DNA of 64,000 nt from Sphingomonas kyeonggiensis (GTDB taxonomy: Bacteria > Pseudomonadota > Alphaproteobacteria > Sphingomonadales > Sphingomonadaceae). The notes beneath the pieces were generated by a model. It was not told the origin of the DNA. It worked only from the letters and a program-made list of their open reading frames with translations, and searched no databases. A program made the translations under genes and the position numbers. This document shows positions 8,124 through 16,498 of the stretch, in pieces; within the stretch, counting starts at the first letter, position 1; each line of letters opens with the position of its first letter. The stretch lies in assembly GCF_014204495.1 (NCBI RefSeq), contig NZ_JACHLN010000004.1:496001-560000 (forward strand). Reading direction: 5' to 3'.

Positions 8124-9736
8124 CAGTTCACCCCCCTTTCGCGGCCGGCCCAGTATGGATCGCGCAGCGCCCGGCGCATCACCTTGCCCGACGGCGTGCG
8201 CGGCAAGGCGACGACGAAATCGACCGACTTGGGGACCTTGAACCCGCCGATCCGCTCGCGGGCATAGGCGAGGATCGAGGCATCGTCCGGTTCGGCGCCG
8301 GGCTTGAGCACGACGACCGCCTTCACTTCCTCGCCCCATTTGTCGTGCGGCACGCCGATCACCGCGACTTCCTGGACAATCGGGTGGCCGAAGATCGCGC
8401 TCTCCACTTCGGCCGGATAGATGTTCTCGGCGCCCGAGCAGATCATGTCCTTGAAGCGGTCGCAGATGTAGAGATAGCCGTGCTCGTCGAGGTAGCCGGC
8501 GTCGCCGGTGCGTAGCCAGCCCTGGCCGTCGACCGTGTCCGCCGTGGTCTCGGGCAGGTTCCAGTAGCCGACCATGTTGGCGACCGAACGGGTTTCCACT
8601 TCCCCGACTTCGCGGACGGCGAGCGGGGTGCGTTCGGTCGGGTGGACGACGCGGATCTCGACCCCGGGCATGGGCAGGCCGGCGCTGCGCATCCGCTCAT
8701 TGCCGGCGGGATCGTGATCCTCGGGCGGCAGGTAGACGATCGTGCCACAGGTTTCGGTCATGCCATATTGCTGGGCGAAGCCGCAGCCGAACACTTCGGT
8801 CGCCTCGCGCAGCAGGTCGAGCGCGATCGGCGAGGCGCCGTAGAGGATGTAGCGCAGCCGGCTGAAATCGGCCTCGCGCACGCCGGGCAGCATCAGCAGC
8901 ATCTGGAGCGCGGTGGGGACGACGAACATCTTGGTGACGCCGCCCTGCGCGATCGCCTCCAGCACCGCGGCGGGGACGAACTCGCGGTGAACGATCGAAG
9001 TGGCGCCGTTGAAATAGCCGACGATCGCCCAGCCCACCCCGCCGATATGGCCGAGCGGCAAGGCGACGAGATTGACGTCGCCTTCCAGCCACTCGTTCCA
9101 CGGCATCGCCTGCGCCATCGAATCGGTGCGACCGCGCAGCAGGTTGCGGTGGCTGAGCATCACGCCCTTGGGCTCGCCGGTGGTGCCCGAGGTGTAGAGC
9201 TGAAGCGCGACATCATCGGCATCGACATCATCGGGGATCGGATCGACGGGCGCAGCGTCACGCCAGGCGGCAAAGCTGCGGAAACCCTCGGCGCCACTCT
9301 CCATCGCGATCGTCTCGCGGATCAGATCATTGCCGCATTCGGCGGCGCGGCCGATCTGATCGGGGCCGGCGAACAGCAGGCTGACCTGGGCGTTGGCGAG
9401 GATCGTGCAGATTTCGGCGGTGGCGAGGCGCCACTGGATCGGCACCATCACCACGCCCGCGCGGCCGGCGCCGAACAGCAGCTCGAAGAATTCGTCACTG
9501 CCCTTGCCGAGATAGGCGATACGATCCCCTACCCGGCAGCCGACGGCCCGCAGCGCGCGCGCAACCTGGTCGCTGCGACGATCGAGCGTGGACCAGTCGG
9601 TATCACGCCCTTCGAAGCGGGTGGCGATGGCATGCGGGCGATGTTTCGCATGATAGGCGGGGATGTCCCCCAGCCGGGGCATCGCCTCGAAATCGATCCA
9701 GCCCGACTTGGCTTCCGCAACCAGTGTATCGCCCAT
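8123..9736 (-). CDS. AMP-forming acyl-CoA synthetase
   Basis: A 537-aa ANL-superfamily ligase that activates a carboxylic acid as its acyl-adenylate and transfers it to CoA. The P-loop LYTSGTTGEPKGVMLSH (near 176-192), the YGMTE motif, the GDAGYLDEHGYLYICDR hinge region and the C-terminal PRTPSGKVMRR lysine are all visible. GGAGAGGAG precedes the ATG at 9736. It is first in an operon with the coupled acyl-CoA dehydrogenase and lies directly downstream of palindromic operator site 2 and the TetR gene. The substrate is unknown; a branched or isoprenoid acid fits the context. Confidence 0.92.
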   Translation of the reverse strand: MGDTLVAEAKSGWIDFEAMPRLGDIPAYHAKHRPHAIATRFEGRDTDWSTLDRRSDQVARALRAVGCRVGDRIAYLGKGSDEFFELLFGAGRAGVVMVPIQWRLATAEICTILANAQVSLLFAGPDQIGRAAECGNDLIRETIAMESGAEGFRSFAAWRDAAPVDPIPDDVDADDVALQLYTSGTTGEPKGVMLSHRNLLRGRTDSMAQAMPWNEWLEGDVNLVALPLGHIGGVGWAIVGYFNGATSIVHREFVPAAVLEAIAQGGVTKMFVVPTALQMLLMLPGVREADFSRLRYILYGASPIALDLLREATEVFGCGFAQQYGMTETCGTIVYLPPEDHDPAGNERMRSAGLPMPGVEIRVVHPTERTPLAVREVGEVETRSVANMVGYWNLPETTADTVDGQGWLRTGDAGYLDEHGYLYICDRFKDMICSGAENIYPAEVESAIFGHPIVQEVAVIGVPHDKWGEEVKAVVVLKPGAEPDDASILAYARERIGGFKVPKSVDFVVALPRTPSGKVMRRALRDPYWAGRERGVN

Positions 9737-9792
9737 ATGCCGCTCCTCTCCGAGCCGGTTCGAACCGCGGGGCGTTTTGCCCTCAAGCATTG

Positions 9793-9810
9793 TTTAATCG
9801 CTTGATTAAG
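9793..9810. promoter_or_regulatory. Candidate TetR-type operator, site 2
   Basis: TTTAATCGCTTGATTAAG, half-sites TTTAATC/GATTAAG around four bases, overlaps the promoter of the ligase/acyl-CoA dehydrogenase operon and sits 12 bases after the TetR stop codon. It is 13/18 identical to site 1 and shares the same symmetry. An overlapping perfect palindrome AATCGCTT-GATT-AAGCGATT (9797-9816) is also present. Confidence 0.6.
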
Positions 9811-9821
9811 CGATTCGCAAG

Positions 9822-10472
9822 TCAGGCGTCGGTTTCAGGCTTCACCAGCACGCTGCGCATCAGCAGATCGGTGACGTGAACGGCATAGGCCTTGCGCAGA
9901 TCGTCATCGATATCCTCCACCCCGAAGGCGTAGCGGAGCGAGTGGCGGCCGATGAAGAGATGGTCGCACATGCCGATCAGCGAGAAATAGAACAGCATCG
10001 GATCGATCTTGCGGAAGATGCCCTCGGCCTCGCCCTGCTCGAGGATAGCCTTTTGCGCGGCGGCGAGCGGCCGGCTGAACCGCTCCGAGATGAAGCGCGC
10101 GGTCTCGCTGTCGGTCTCCACCGCAAGTGCCGCGACCAGGCGGTTCATGTACGGATAGCGGTAATAGACCTTGATGATGCCGTGGACATGGTGGCGCAGC
10201 TTCTGCCCGGCATCCATATCGGCCTTCACCAGCCGCTCGAGATCGTCAAACGTGCCGCCGGCATCGCGCTCGAGCAACGCCATGAACATGCCGAGCTTGC
10301 TGCCGAAATGATAGCGGATCAGCGCGGCATTGAGCCCCGATTTCTCCGCGATATCGGCGAAGGTGATGTCGACCGTGTTGCGTTCGATCATCAACGCGCT
10401 GGTCGCGTTGAGCAGTTGATCCGCCGAACTTGCCTCCAGTCGCACGACCGGAGCCTTTGCCTTGCTTGCCAT
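9822..10472 (-). CDS. TetR-family transcriptional regulator
   Basis: A 216-aa regulator with an N-terminal TetR helix-turn-helix (residues about 20-62; FADIAEKSGLNAALIRYHFG is the recognition region) followed by an all-helical ligand-binding domain. Family members usually repress neighbouring genes until a ligand, often an acyl-CoA in beta-oxidation clusters, releases them. Immediately downstream is the palindromic operator of the ligase operon, and related palindromes occur at two other promoters in the island, so this is the likely regional repressor. It shows the FadR/PsrA-like logic of acyl-CoA control but no assignable orthologue name. Ligand and targets are inferred. Confidence 0.88.
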   Translation of the reverse strand: MASKAKAPVVRLEASSADQLLNATSALMIERNTVDITFADIAEKSGLNAALIRYHFGSKLGMFMALLERDAGGTFDDLERLVKADMDAGQKLRHHVHGIIKVYYRYPYMNRLVAALAVETDSETARFISERFSRPLAAAQKAILEQGEAEGIFRKIDPMLFYFSLIGMCDHLFIGRHSLRYAFGVEDIDDDLRKAYAVHVTDLLMRSVLVKPETDA

Positions 10473-10521
10473 TTCCGTACCTTAACCGGCGCGACACCGC
10501 CGCGCCAACCTCCCGTTATTG

Positions 10522-11253
10522 TCAGTTGGGCCGCGCGAAGCCCAGGGCGACCGCGCGCTGGACCGTACGCAATCGGCCATTCTCGCCCAGCCGGCTGCTG
10601 GCGCGGCGCATGTGAAAGCGGATCGTCGGCACCGAAAGGCCGAGGATCGTGCCGATCTCGCCGTCCGTCTTGCCCGCCGCGGCGAGCTTCAGGCACTGGA
10701 CCTCGCGCCGGGTGAGCTTGTGCTGGACGATATCGGTCGAGGCGTCGGGCCCGGCATTGCAGGTGGCGATGAAGCGCAGCGCCAGCGGATGAAGCACCGA
10801 AGCCTCGCGCTCGAACAGCGCATCGATGTCGAGCCCCGGCGCGGTCGATGCCCAGACCACCGCGCCGATCACCCCGGCGGGGAGATGGACGGGGGCGACG
10901 ATCGCGCTTTCCACCCTGTAGCTGCGCTGCATCGCCTCGCGCTCGATCTGCGGCTCGATCCGCAGCGGCCGCCAGCTGCGGATACGGCCCTGGTCATAGT
11001 AGAAGGGCTCGGCGAGATGGCGCGCGACGGAGACGATCGCGTTGCGCAACGCGAAATCGCCCTGGGCCCAATAGGCGCCGGCATCATGGGTGAATTCGAA
11101 CAGCGCGCTGACCGGCGTGCCGTCGGCCAACTGCACCGGCCGGGCGCTGCTGATATCGGCGCAGGCGGCGATCAGCGGCAGGCCCATGCGGCGGCCATGC
11201 TCGACGATCCGGCCGGCCAGTTCCCAGGGCATATTCTGCGCGTCAGAGGCCAT
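10522..11253 (-). CDS. LuxR-type regulator (autoinducer-binding-like domain, orphan)
   Basis: A 243-aa protein with an N-terminal domain resembling the autoinducer-binding domain of LuxR proteins (residues about 5-160; YWAQGDFALRNAIVS and VIGAVVWAS segments) and a C-terminal LuxR helix-turn-helix (LTRREVQCLKLAAAGKTDGE onward, about 180-240). No luxI-type synthase is in the window, so it is a LuxR solo. The start at 11253 follows AGGGAAG; an upstream GTG frame is less likely because it would cross the 17-bp palindrome at 11262-11278. It is divergent from the TonB receptor operon and has a paralogue at 24683. A catabolic ligand rather than an acyl-homoserine lactone is plausible but unproven. 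Confidence 0.85.
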   Translation of the reverse strand: MASDAQNMPWELAGRIVEHGRRMGLPLIAACADISSARPVQLADGTPVSALFEFTHDAGAYWAQGDFALRNAIVSVARHLAEPFYYDQGRIRSWRPLRIEPQIEREAMQRSYRVESAIVAPVHLPAGVIGAVVWASTAPGLDIDALFEREASVLHPLALRFIATCNAGPDASTDIVQHKLTRREVQCLKLAAAGKTDGEIGTILGLSVPTIRFHMRRASSRLGENGRLRTVQRAVALGFARPN

Positions 11254-11261
11254 GTTCTTCC

Positions 11262-11278
11262 CTATCACATACGATAGC
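11262..11278. promoter_or_regulatory. Candidate LuxR-type operator, copy 1
   Basis: CTATCACATACGATAGC, with perfect CTATC/GATAG arms, lies nine bases upstream of the LuxR-type ATG and about 100 bases before the divergent TonB receptor start. The site at 19802-19818 is identical at 14 of 17 positions, differing only in three central bases. The placement fits autoregulation plus control of the receptor operon. Confidence 0.55.
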
Positions 11279-11377
11279 TGCACAGCGCTTTCCCTAAAGC
11301 TAATTATTCAAACAAACAACAGCCGGAAATCGACCCCGAAAATCGAGGCGGATCGGCGATATGGAGGGGAAGAGGAT

Positions 11378-13852
11378 ATGGCGATCAAGGCAGGCTTGCT
11401 GATGGGATCCGCGCTCGGGCTGCTGCTCGCCGCACCCGCGATGGCGCAGGAAGCTCCGGCACCCAAGGCGGAGGGCCCGCAGACCAGCAATGACGAGATC
11501 GTCGTCACTGCCCAGCGCCGCTCCGAATCGATCAACAAGGTGCCGCTGGCGGTGCAGGCGCTCTCCGCCGACACGCTGAAGGACCTCCAGATCACCGATG
11601 TCGAGTCGCTGGCCAGCTCGGTGCCCGGCCTCCAGGTTTCCCCGGCCTATTCAGGCGTGCCGATCTTCACGCTGCGCGGCATCGGCTTCAACACCACCAA
11701 CATCACCGCCACTTCGACCGTGGGCATCTACCAGGACGAGCTGGCCTATCCCTATCCGTCGATGGCGGGCGGGCCGATCTATGACCTGGAGCGCGTCGAA
11801 GTGCTCAAGGGACCGCAAGGTACCCTCTACGGCCGCAACACCACTGCCGGCCTGATCGACTTCATCACCGCCAAGCCGGGCAAGGATTTCGCCGCGGGCG
11901 GCACGATCGAGGCAGGCAACTACAAGACCTACAATGTCGAGGCCTATCTGAACCTGCCGCTGGGCGACAATGCCGCGCTGCGCGTCTCGGGCCGCGACGA
12001 GAACAGCGACGAGGGCTGGCAGATCGACCAGAGCCGCGGCGAGAAGCTGGGCAAGGTCAAGCGCTGGGGCGCCCGCGCCTCGCTGAGCTTCCAGCCGTCG
12101 AGCAAGTTCGAGGGCCTGATCACCGTCTCGGGCTGGCGCGACCGTTCGGATACGCAGGCGGGCCAGGCGATCAGCCTCAACCTGACCAACCGGCTCTCCG
12201 CCGCTTCGCCCGCCGTGGGACCGGGCGATTTCAATTCGGCGGCCTTGCTCGCCTATCTGCAGAACCACCAGCCGACCAAGGCGAGCGATGCCGGCTGGCA
12301 GCCCGCCCCGGCGCGTGCGGCAACGGTGGGCCTCGCCACCGGCATGGGGCCGCCCCGCGCCAAGTCCGACTTCGTCTCGGCCCAGATGCGGCTGACCTGG
12401 TCGCCCAACGACCAGCTCTCGGTGATCTCGCTCACCGGATACAACGACTTCACCCGCAAGGACGTGGTCGATTTCAGCGGCGCGCCGTGGGAAATCGTCT
12501 CGACGCAATATGATGCGCGGATCAAGTCCTTCTCGCAGGAACTGCGCTTCGAAGGCAATGGCCCGGGCTTCCGCTGGACGGTGGGCGGCTATTACGCCCA
12601 TGACGACCTGCGCGAGAACAGCCGCTTCCTGATCGGCGAGAACAGCTCGGTCGTGTACCTGCGCCTCGCCGCGCAGGGTATCCTCGCCAATCCGGTGACC
12701 AATGCGATCTTCAATACCGGCGGCTACACGCCAGCACAGGTGGCGGTCGGCTTCCGCGAAGGCGCGGGCCGGGCGAGCGGCTATAACGAGACGTATAGCG
12801 GCTTCGCGACGGCCGAATTCGACCTGGGCAGCGGTTTCAAGATCAATGCCGGCGCTCGCCTGGGCATCGATCATGGCGAGCTGGACGGCTGCTCGGTCGA
12901 TTACAATGGCAATTACCTGCCGATCGTGAACACCGCCGGTCGCGCGGTGATCTTCCAGAGCTATGGCCTGCTCGCGCCGATGGTGCAGAAGGACGGCTGC
13001 ACCACCTATGATCCGGCGACCAATACCGACACTTTGGTCCATTCGGTGCTCGACGAGAGCAATTTCTCGGGCCGCTTTTCGCTCAACTACCAGGCGGCGC
13101 CGGGCACGTTGCTCTACGCTTCGGTGGCGCGCGGCGTGAAATCGGGCGTGGTGCCGATCGTGCCGGCCAATCGCGCGGTGCAGTTCACCCCGGCCCGGCA
13201 GGAGAAGCTGACCGCCTATGAAGCCGGCATCAAGACCGCGGTGGGCGGCCGGTTCGCACAGGTGAACGTCAGCGGCTTCTACTACGACTATACCGACAAG
13301 CAGTTCAGCTCGTACGTGGCCGACCCGACCTTCGGCGCGCTGCAGCGGCTGGTGAACATCCCGAGCTCGCATGCCTGGGGCATCGACGGCGAGATCACGC
13401 TGCGCCCCTCGCCGGCCTTCACCTTCGCCTGGAACGCGACGTACCTGAAGACCAAGATCACCGACTATACCGGCGCCAATGCGGCAGGCATCCCGACCAA
13501 CTATGACGGTTCGGAATTCTCGTTCGCGCCGGAATTCTCGACCAGCGGCACCGCGACGCTCAACCTGCCGATCTCGTCGAGCCTGAACTTCCAGGCGACC
13601 GCCAACGCGACCTATCAGAGCGAGACGCACAGCGATTTCGGCGAAGACCCGCTGTTCCGGATCAAGGGCTATGCGCTGGTAAACGGCAGCATCGGCATCG
13701 CCAGCGCCGATGGCAAATGGGGCCTGACGATCTGGGCCCGCAACCTGACCAACGAATATTACTGGACCTCGGTGGTGGACAACCAGAACCTCAACGTCCG
13801 CTATGCCGGACGGCCGCGCACCTTCGGCGCCTCGCTGACCGCCGGCTTCTGA
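11378..13852 (+). CDS. TonB-dependent receptor
   Basis: An 824-aa outer-membrane receptor. A signal peptide ends at AAPAMAQ (residue about 23), followed by a TonB-box/plug segment beginning DEIVVTAQRRSESI, the plug (ASSVPGLQVSPAYSG to GRNTTAGLIDFITAKPG) and a 22-strand-type beta barrel ending in an aromatic residue (GASLTAGF). The family belongs to receptors frequent in sphingomonads next to aromatic, terpenoid or polyether catabolism genes. It heads an operon with a DUF2236 oxygenase and a GMC oxidoreductase, starting six bases and then one overlapping base apart, so it probably imports the substrate or a cleavage product those enzymes handle. GAGGGGAAGAGG provides the ribosome site. Confidence 0.93.
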   Translation: MAIKAGLLMGSALGLLLAAPAMAQEAPAPKAEGPQTSNDEIVVTAQRRSESINKVPLAVQALSADTLKDLQITDVESLASSVPGLQVSPAYSGVPIFTLRGIGFNTTNITATSTVGIYQDELAYPYPSMAGGPIYDLERVEVLKGPQGTLYGRNTTAGLIDFITAKPGKDFAAGGTIEAGNYKTYNVEAYLNLPLGDNAALRVSGRDENSDEGWQIDQSRGEKLGKVKRWGARASLSFQPSSKFEGLITVSGWRDRSDTQAGQAISLNLTNRLSAASPAVGPGDFNSAALLAYLQNHQPTKASDAGWQPAPARAATVGLATGMGPPRAKSDFVSAQMRLTWSPNDQLSVISLTGYNDFTRKDVVDFSGAPWEIVSTQYDARIKSFSQELRFEGNGPGFRWTVGGYYAHDDLRENSRFLIGENSSVVYLRLAAQGILANPVTNAIFNTGGYTPAQVAVGFREGAGRASGYNETYSGFATAEFDLGSGFKINAGARLGIDHGELDGCSVDYNGNYLPIVNTAGRAVIFQSYGLLAPMVQKDGCTTYDPATNTDTLVHSVLDESNFSGRFSLNYQAAPGTLLYASVARGVKSGVVPIVPANRAVQFTPARQEKLTAYEAGIKTAVGGRFAQVNVSGFYYDYTDKQFSSYVADPTFGALQRLVNIPSSHAWGIDGEITLRPSPAFTFAWNATYLKTKITDYTGANAAGIPTNYDGSEFSFAPEFSTSGTATLNLPISSSLNFQATANATYQSETHSDFGEDPLFRIKGYALVNGSIGIASADGKWGLTIWARNLTNEYYWTSVVDNQNLNVRYAGRPRTFGASLTAGF

Positions 13853-13857
13853 TCCCG

Positions 13858-14772
13858 ATGCGCGAGCAGGCCATCCCGCTTCCACCCGACCCCGTGCCCG
13901 TCGCGGCGCCGGGCGGCAAGCGGATCCTGCCGCGCATCGACTATGCCAACCCGCCGGGCGCGCCGGCGCTCTATCCGCCGGACTCGGTCGCCTGGGCGGT
14001 GTTCAAGAACCCCGTCGCCTTGTTCGTCGGCGGGATCACGGCGGTGCTGCTCGAACTGGGCGAGCCGCGCGTGCGATCGGGCGTGTGGGAACACTCGATC
14101 TTCCCGACCGATCCGCTGACCCGACTGCAGCGCACCGGCTATGTCACCCATGTCAGCGTCTATGCCCCCGCCAGTGTCGCCACCAAGGTGATCACCGGGG
14201 TCACACGCATGCACGAGCGCGTGCGCGGACAGACACCGCGCGGCGAGGCCTATCACGCCAATGATCCCGAGCTGCTCGACTGGGTGCAATGCACGGTCGG
14301 CTTCGGCTTCATGGAAGCCTATTCGGCCTATTGCCGCACCCTGACGCCAGCGGAGAAGGACCGGTCCTATGTTGAGGCCAGGCCCTCGGCCGAGCTGTTC
14401 CTCGCGCATGGCGCGCCGCTGTCGGTCGCCGAGCAGCAGGCACAGTTCGAAGCGATGCGGCCACGGCTGGAGCCGCACGCCATCATCGGCGATTTCCTCG
14501 ACATCATGCTCGCGACCCGGGGCGTGCCGCTGCCGCTCCGTCCCTTCCAGGGGATGATGGTGCGCGCGGCGATCGCGCTGCTGCCCGACTGGGCACGCAA
14601 GACGCTGGAACTGGACGGCGCGGAATGGCGCCTGCGCGGCTGGGAACTCCGCACCGTCCGTACGCTCGGCGCGCTGTTCGAGCGGCTGCCGATCCCGGGC
14701 ACCCCGCCGGTCGAGGCCAGCAAGCGGCTCGGCCTGCCCGCCAACTATCTCTATCGCCGCCGGAAAGCCTGA
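13858..14772 (+). CDS. DUF2236 (MpaB/Lcp-family) oxygenase
   Basis: A 304-aa protein of the DUF2236 family, whose characterised members are the haem-b latex-clearing proteins (Lcp, which cleave polyisoprene C=C bonds) and fungal MpaB (which oxidatively cleaves a farnesyl chain). The core RTGYVTHVSVYAPASVATKV followed by TRMHERVRGQTPRGEAYHAN and PELLDWVQ contains the conserved Arg-Thr and the histidine expected to ligate haem, near residues 100-140. There is no signal peptide, unlike secreted Lcp, so it would act inside the cell. It lies between a TonB receptor and a GMC oxidase in one operon. Oxidative cleavage of an isoprenoid is a family-based hypothesis. Confidence 0.8.
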   Translation: MREQAIPLPPDPVPVAAPGGKRILPRIDYANPPGAPALYPPDSVAWAVFKNPVALFVGGITAVLLELGEPRVRSGVWEHSIFPTDPLTRLQRTGYVTHVSVYAPASVATKVITGVTRMHERVRGQTPRGEAYHANDPELLDWVQCTVGFGFMEAYSAYCRTLTPAEKDRSYVEARPSAELFLAHGAPLSVAEQQAQFEAMRPRLEPHAIIGDFLDIMLATRGVPLPLRPFQGMMVRAAIALLPDWARKTLELDGAEWRLRGWELRTVRTLGALFERLPIPGTPPVEASKRLGLPANYLYRRRKA

Positions 14773-16436
14773 TGCCCGAAAGTTTCGAAGCCGATTATGT
14801 GATCGTGGGCGCCGGCTCGGCCGGCTGCGTGCTCGCCGACCGGTTGAGCGCCGATGGCCGCAACCGCGTGCTGCTGCTCGAGGCGGGCGGCGACGACCGG
14901 CCGTTGCGTGAGCGCGGGCAGTTCCTGTCGAACCTGATGATCCACGTCCCCGTCGGCTATGCACAGACGCTGAAGGATCCCAAGGTCAACTGGCTCTACC
15001 GTACCGAGCCCGACGCCGGCACCGAGGGCCGCCGCCATATCTGGCCGCGCGGCAAGGTGCTGGGCGGCTCCTCCTCGATCAACGGGCTGCTCTATGTGCG
15101 CGGCCAGCGCGCCGACTATGACGGCTGGCGGCAGATGGGCTGCGAAGGCTGGGCCTGGGACGACATCGCCCCCTATTTCCGCCGTTCCGAGGATCAGCAG
15201 CACGGCGCGTGCGAGACGCACGGCGCAGGCGGCCCGCTGAGCGTGACCGATCCCGCCGGATCGCATCCGGTATCCGAGGCAGTGGTACAGGCGTGCGAGG
15301 CACTTGGCCTGCCCCAGCGCGACATCAACGGGCCGGAACAGGAAGGCGTCGCCTGGTACCAGCTGACCGTGCGCAACGGGCGGCGCTGCTCGGCGGCGGT
15401 CGCCTATCTGCACCCGGCGATGGAACGGCCCAATTTGCGCGTCGTCACCCATGCCCAGGCAACGCGGGTGAAGATCGCGGACGGGCGTGCGACCGGCGTG
15501 GAATTCGTGCGCGGCGGCGAGCGGCTGGTCGCCCATGCGGCACGCGAGGTGATCCTGGCAGGCGGCGTGATCAACTCGCCGCAGCTGCTCCAGCTCTCGG
15601 GTATCGGTCCGGGCGACCTGCTGCGCGAACAGGGTATCGCCGTGGTGCGTGACCTGCCCGGTGTGGGCGAGAACCTCCAGGACCATCTGCTGATCTCGGC
15701 CAACTACCGGCTCAAGCCCGGCACCGTCTCGGTCAACGAGCTTAGCCGCGGCCTGCGGCTGCTCGGCGAAGTCGCGCGCTATGCGGTGGCGCGCAAGGGG
15801 CTGCTCACCCTGTCCGCCGCGCACATCGCCGCATTCTGCCGCTCGCGGCCCGATCTCGCCTCGCCCGACATCCAGTTCCACATCCTGCCCGCGACGGTGG
15901 ACGGCGATGCGCTCGCCCGGCTGCAGAAGATGCAGCTGGAGAAGCTGCCGGGGATCAGCATCGCCGCGTGCCAGCTCCGCCCGGAATCGCGCGGGACCGT
16001 GCGCATCCGCTCGGCCGACCCGCTGGCGCCGCCCCGGATCACGCCCAATTACCTGAGCGATCCGCTGGACCAGGAAGTGATCGTCGCCGGCCTGCGCTGG
16101 GGCCGGCGGATCGCGGCGCAGCCGCCGCTGGCGGACTTCATCGACCATGAGCTCCAGCCGGGTGCCGAGCTGCAGAGCGATGCCGATCTCCTCGCGCATG
16201 CGCGACGGGCGGGGACGACGCTCTATCATCCGGTCGGCACCTGCATGATGGGGCATGGCCCGCGCGCGGTGGTCGATCCCGAGCTGCGGGTGCACGGGGT
16301 GGCCGGGCTCCGCGTGGTCGATGCCAGCATCATGCCGCGGATCGTCTCGGGCAACACCAACGCGCCGACGATCGCGATTGCGGAAAAGGCCAGCGACATG
16401 ATCCTGGCGGCGGCCAAGGCGCGGGTGGCGGCTTAG
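14772..16436 (+). CDS. GMC-family FAD alcohol oxidoreductase
   Basis: A 554-aa glucose-methanol-choline oxidoreductase. It has the N-terminal FAD site (VIVGAGSAGCVLADRL), the second signature near residue 260-275 (GGVINSPQLLQLSGIGP), and the C-terminal catalytic histidine/asparagine pair (YHPVGTCMMG and SGNTNAPTIAIAEKASDMI). Relatives include choline dehydrogenase and the sphingomonad polyethylene-glycol dehydrogenase, which oxidise primary alcohols to aldehydes. Its ATG overlaps the DUF2236 stop (TGATG), so production is coupled. Together with the receptor, aldehyde dehydrogenase and CoA ligases it parallels the peg gene set, but no polyether permease is seen, so another alcohol is equally possible. 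Confidence 0.92.
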   Translation: MPESFEADYVIVGAGSAGCVLADRLSADGRNRVLLLEAGGDDRPLRERGQFLSNLMIHVPVGYAQTLKDPKVNWLYRTEPDAGTEGRRHIWPRGKVLGGSSSINGLLYVRGQRADYDGWRQMGCEGWAWDDIAPYFRRSEDQQHGACETHGAGGPLSVTDPAGSHPVSEAVVQACEALGLPQRDINGPEQEGVAWYQLTVRNGRRCSAAVAYLHPAMERPNLRVVTHAQATRVKIADGRATGVEFVRGGERLVAHAAREVILAGGVINSPQLLQLSGIGPGDLLREQGIAVVRDLPGVGENLQDHLLISANYRLKPGTVSVNELSRGLRLLGEVARYAVARKGLLTLSAAHIAAFCRSRPDLASPDIQFHILPATVDGDALARLQKMQLEKLPGISIAACQLRPESRGTVRIRSADPLAPPRITPNYLSDPLDQEVIVAGLRWGRRIAAQPPLADFIDHELQPGAELQSDADLLAHARRAGTTLYHPVGTCMMGHGPRAVVDPELRVHGVAGLRVVDASIMPRIVSGNTNAPTIAIAEKASDMILAAAKARVAA

Positions 16437-16473
16437 CCGCTCGGACACGTAGGTTCGTTCGCCACCAGCTGTC

Positions 16474-16493
16474 ATCCCGGCGGAAGCCGGGAT
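16474..16493. terminator. Hairpin between convergent genes
   Basis: ATCCCGGC-GGAA-GCCGGGAT, a perfect 8-bp stem with a tetraloop, lies between the GMC oxidoreductase and the leftward CoA-transferase stops. There is no clear U-run on either strand, so a terminator role is tentative. Confidence 0.45.
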
Positions 16494-16498
16494 CGCGG

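Noticed and set aside
11651..13885. A 744-codon open frame antisense to the first TonB receptor
   Set aside because: It is a GC-rich shadow frame: composition is dominated by Arg, Ala, Gly and His, and it has no recognisable domain, while the receptor on the other strand is unambiguous.
14772..16436. A complete polyethylene-glycol (peg) operon
   Set aside because: Receptor, GMC oxidase, aldehyde dehydrogenase and ligases are present, but order, regulator type and the missing permease do not match the peg operon.
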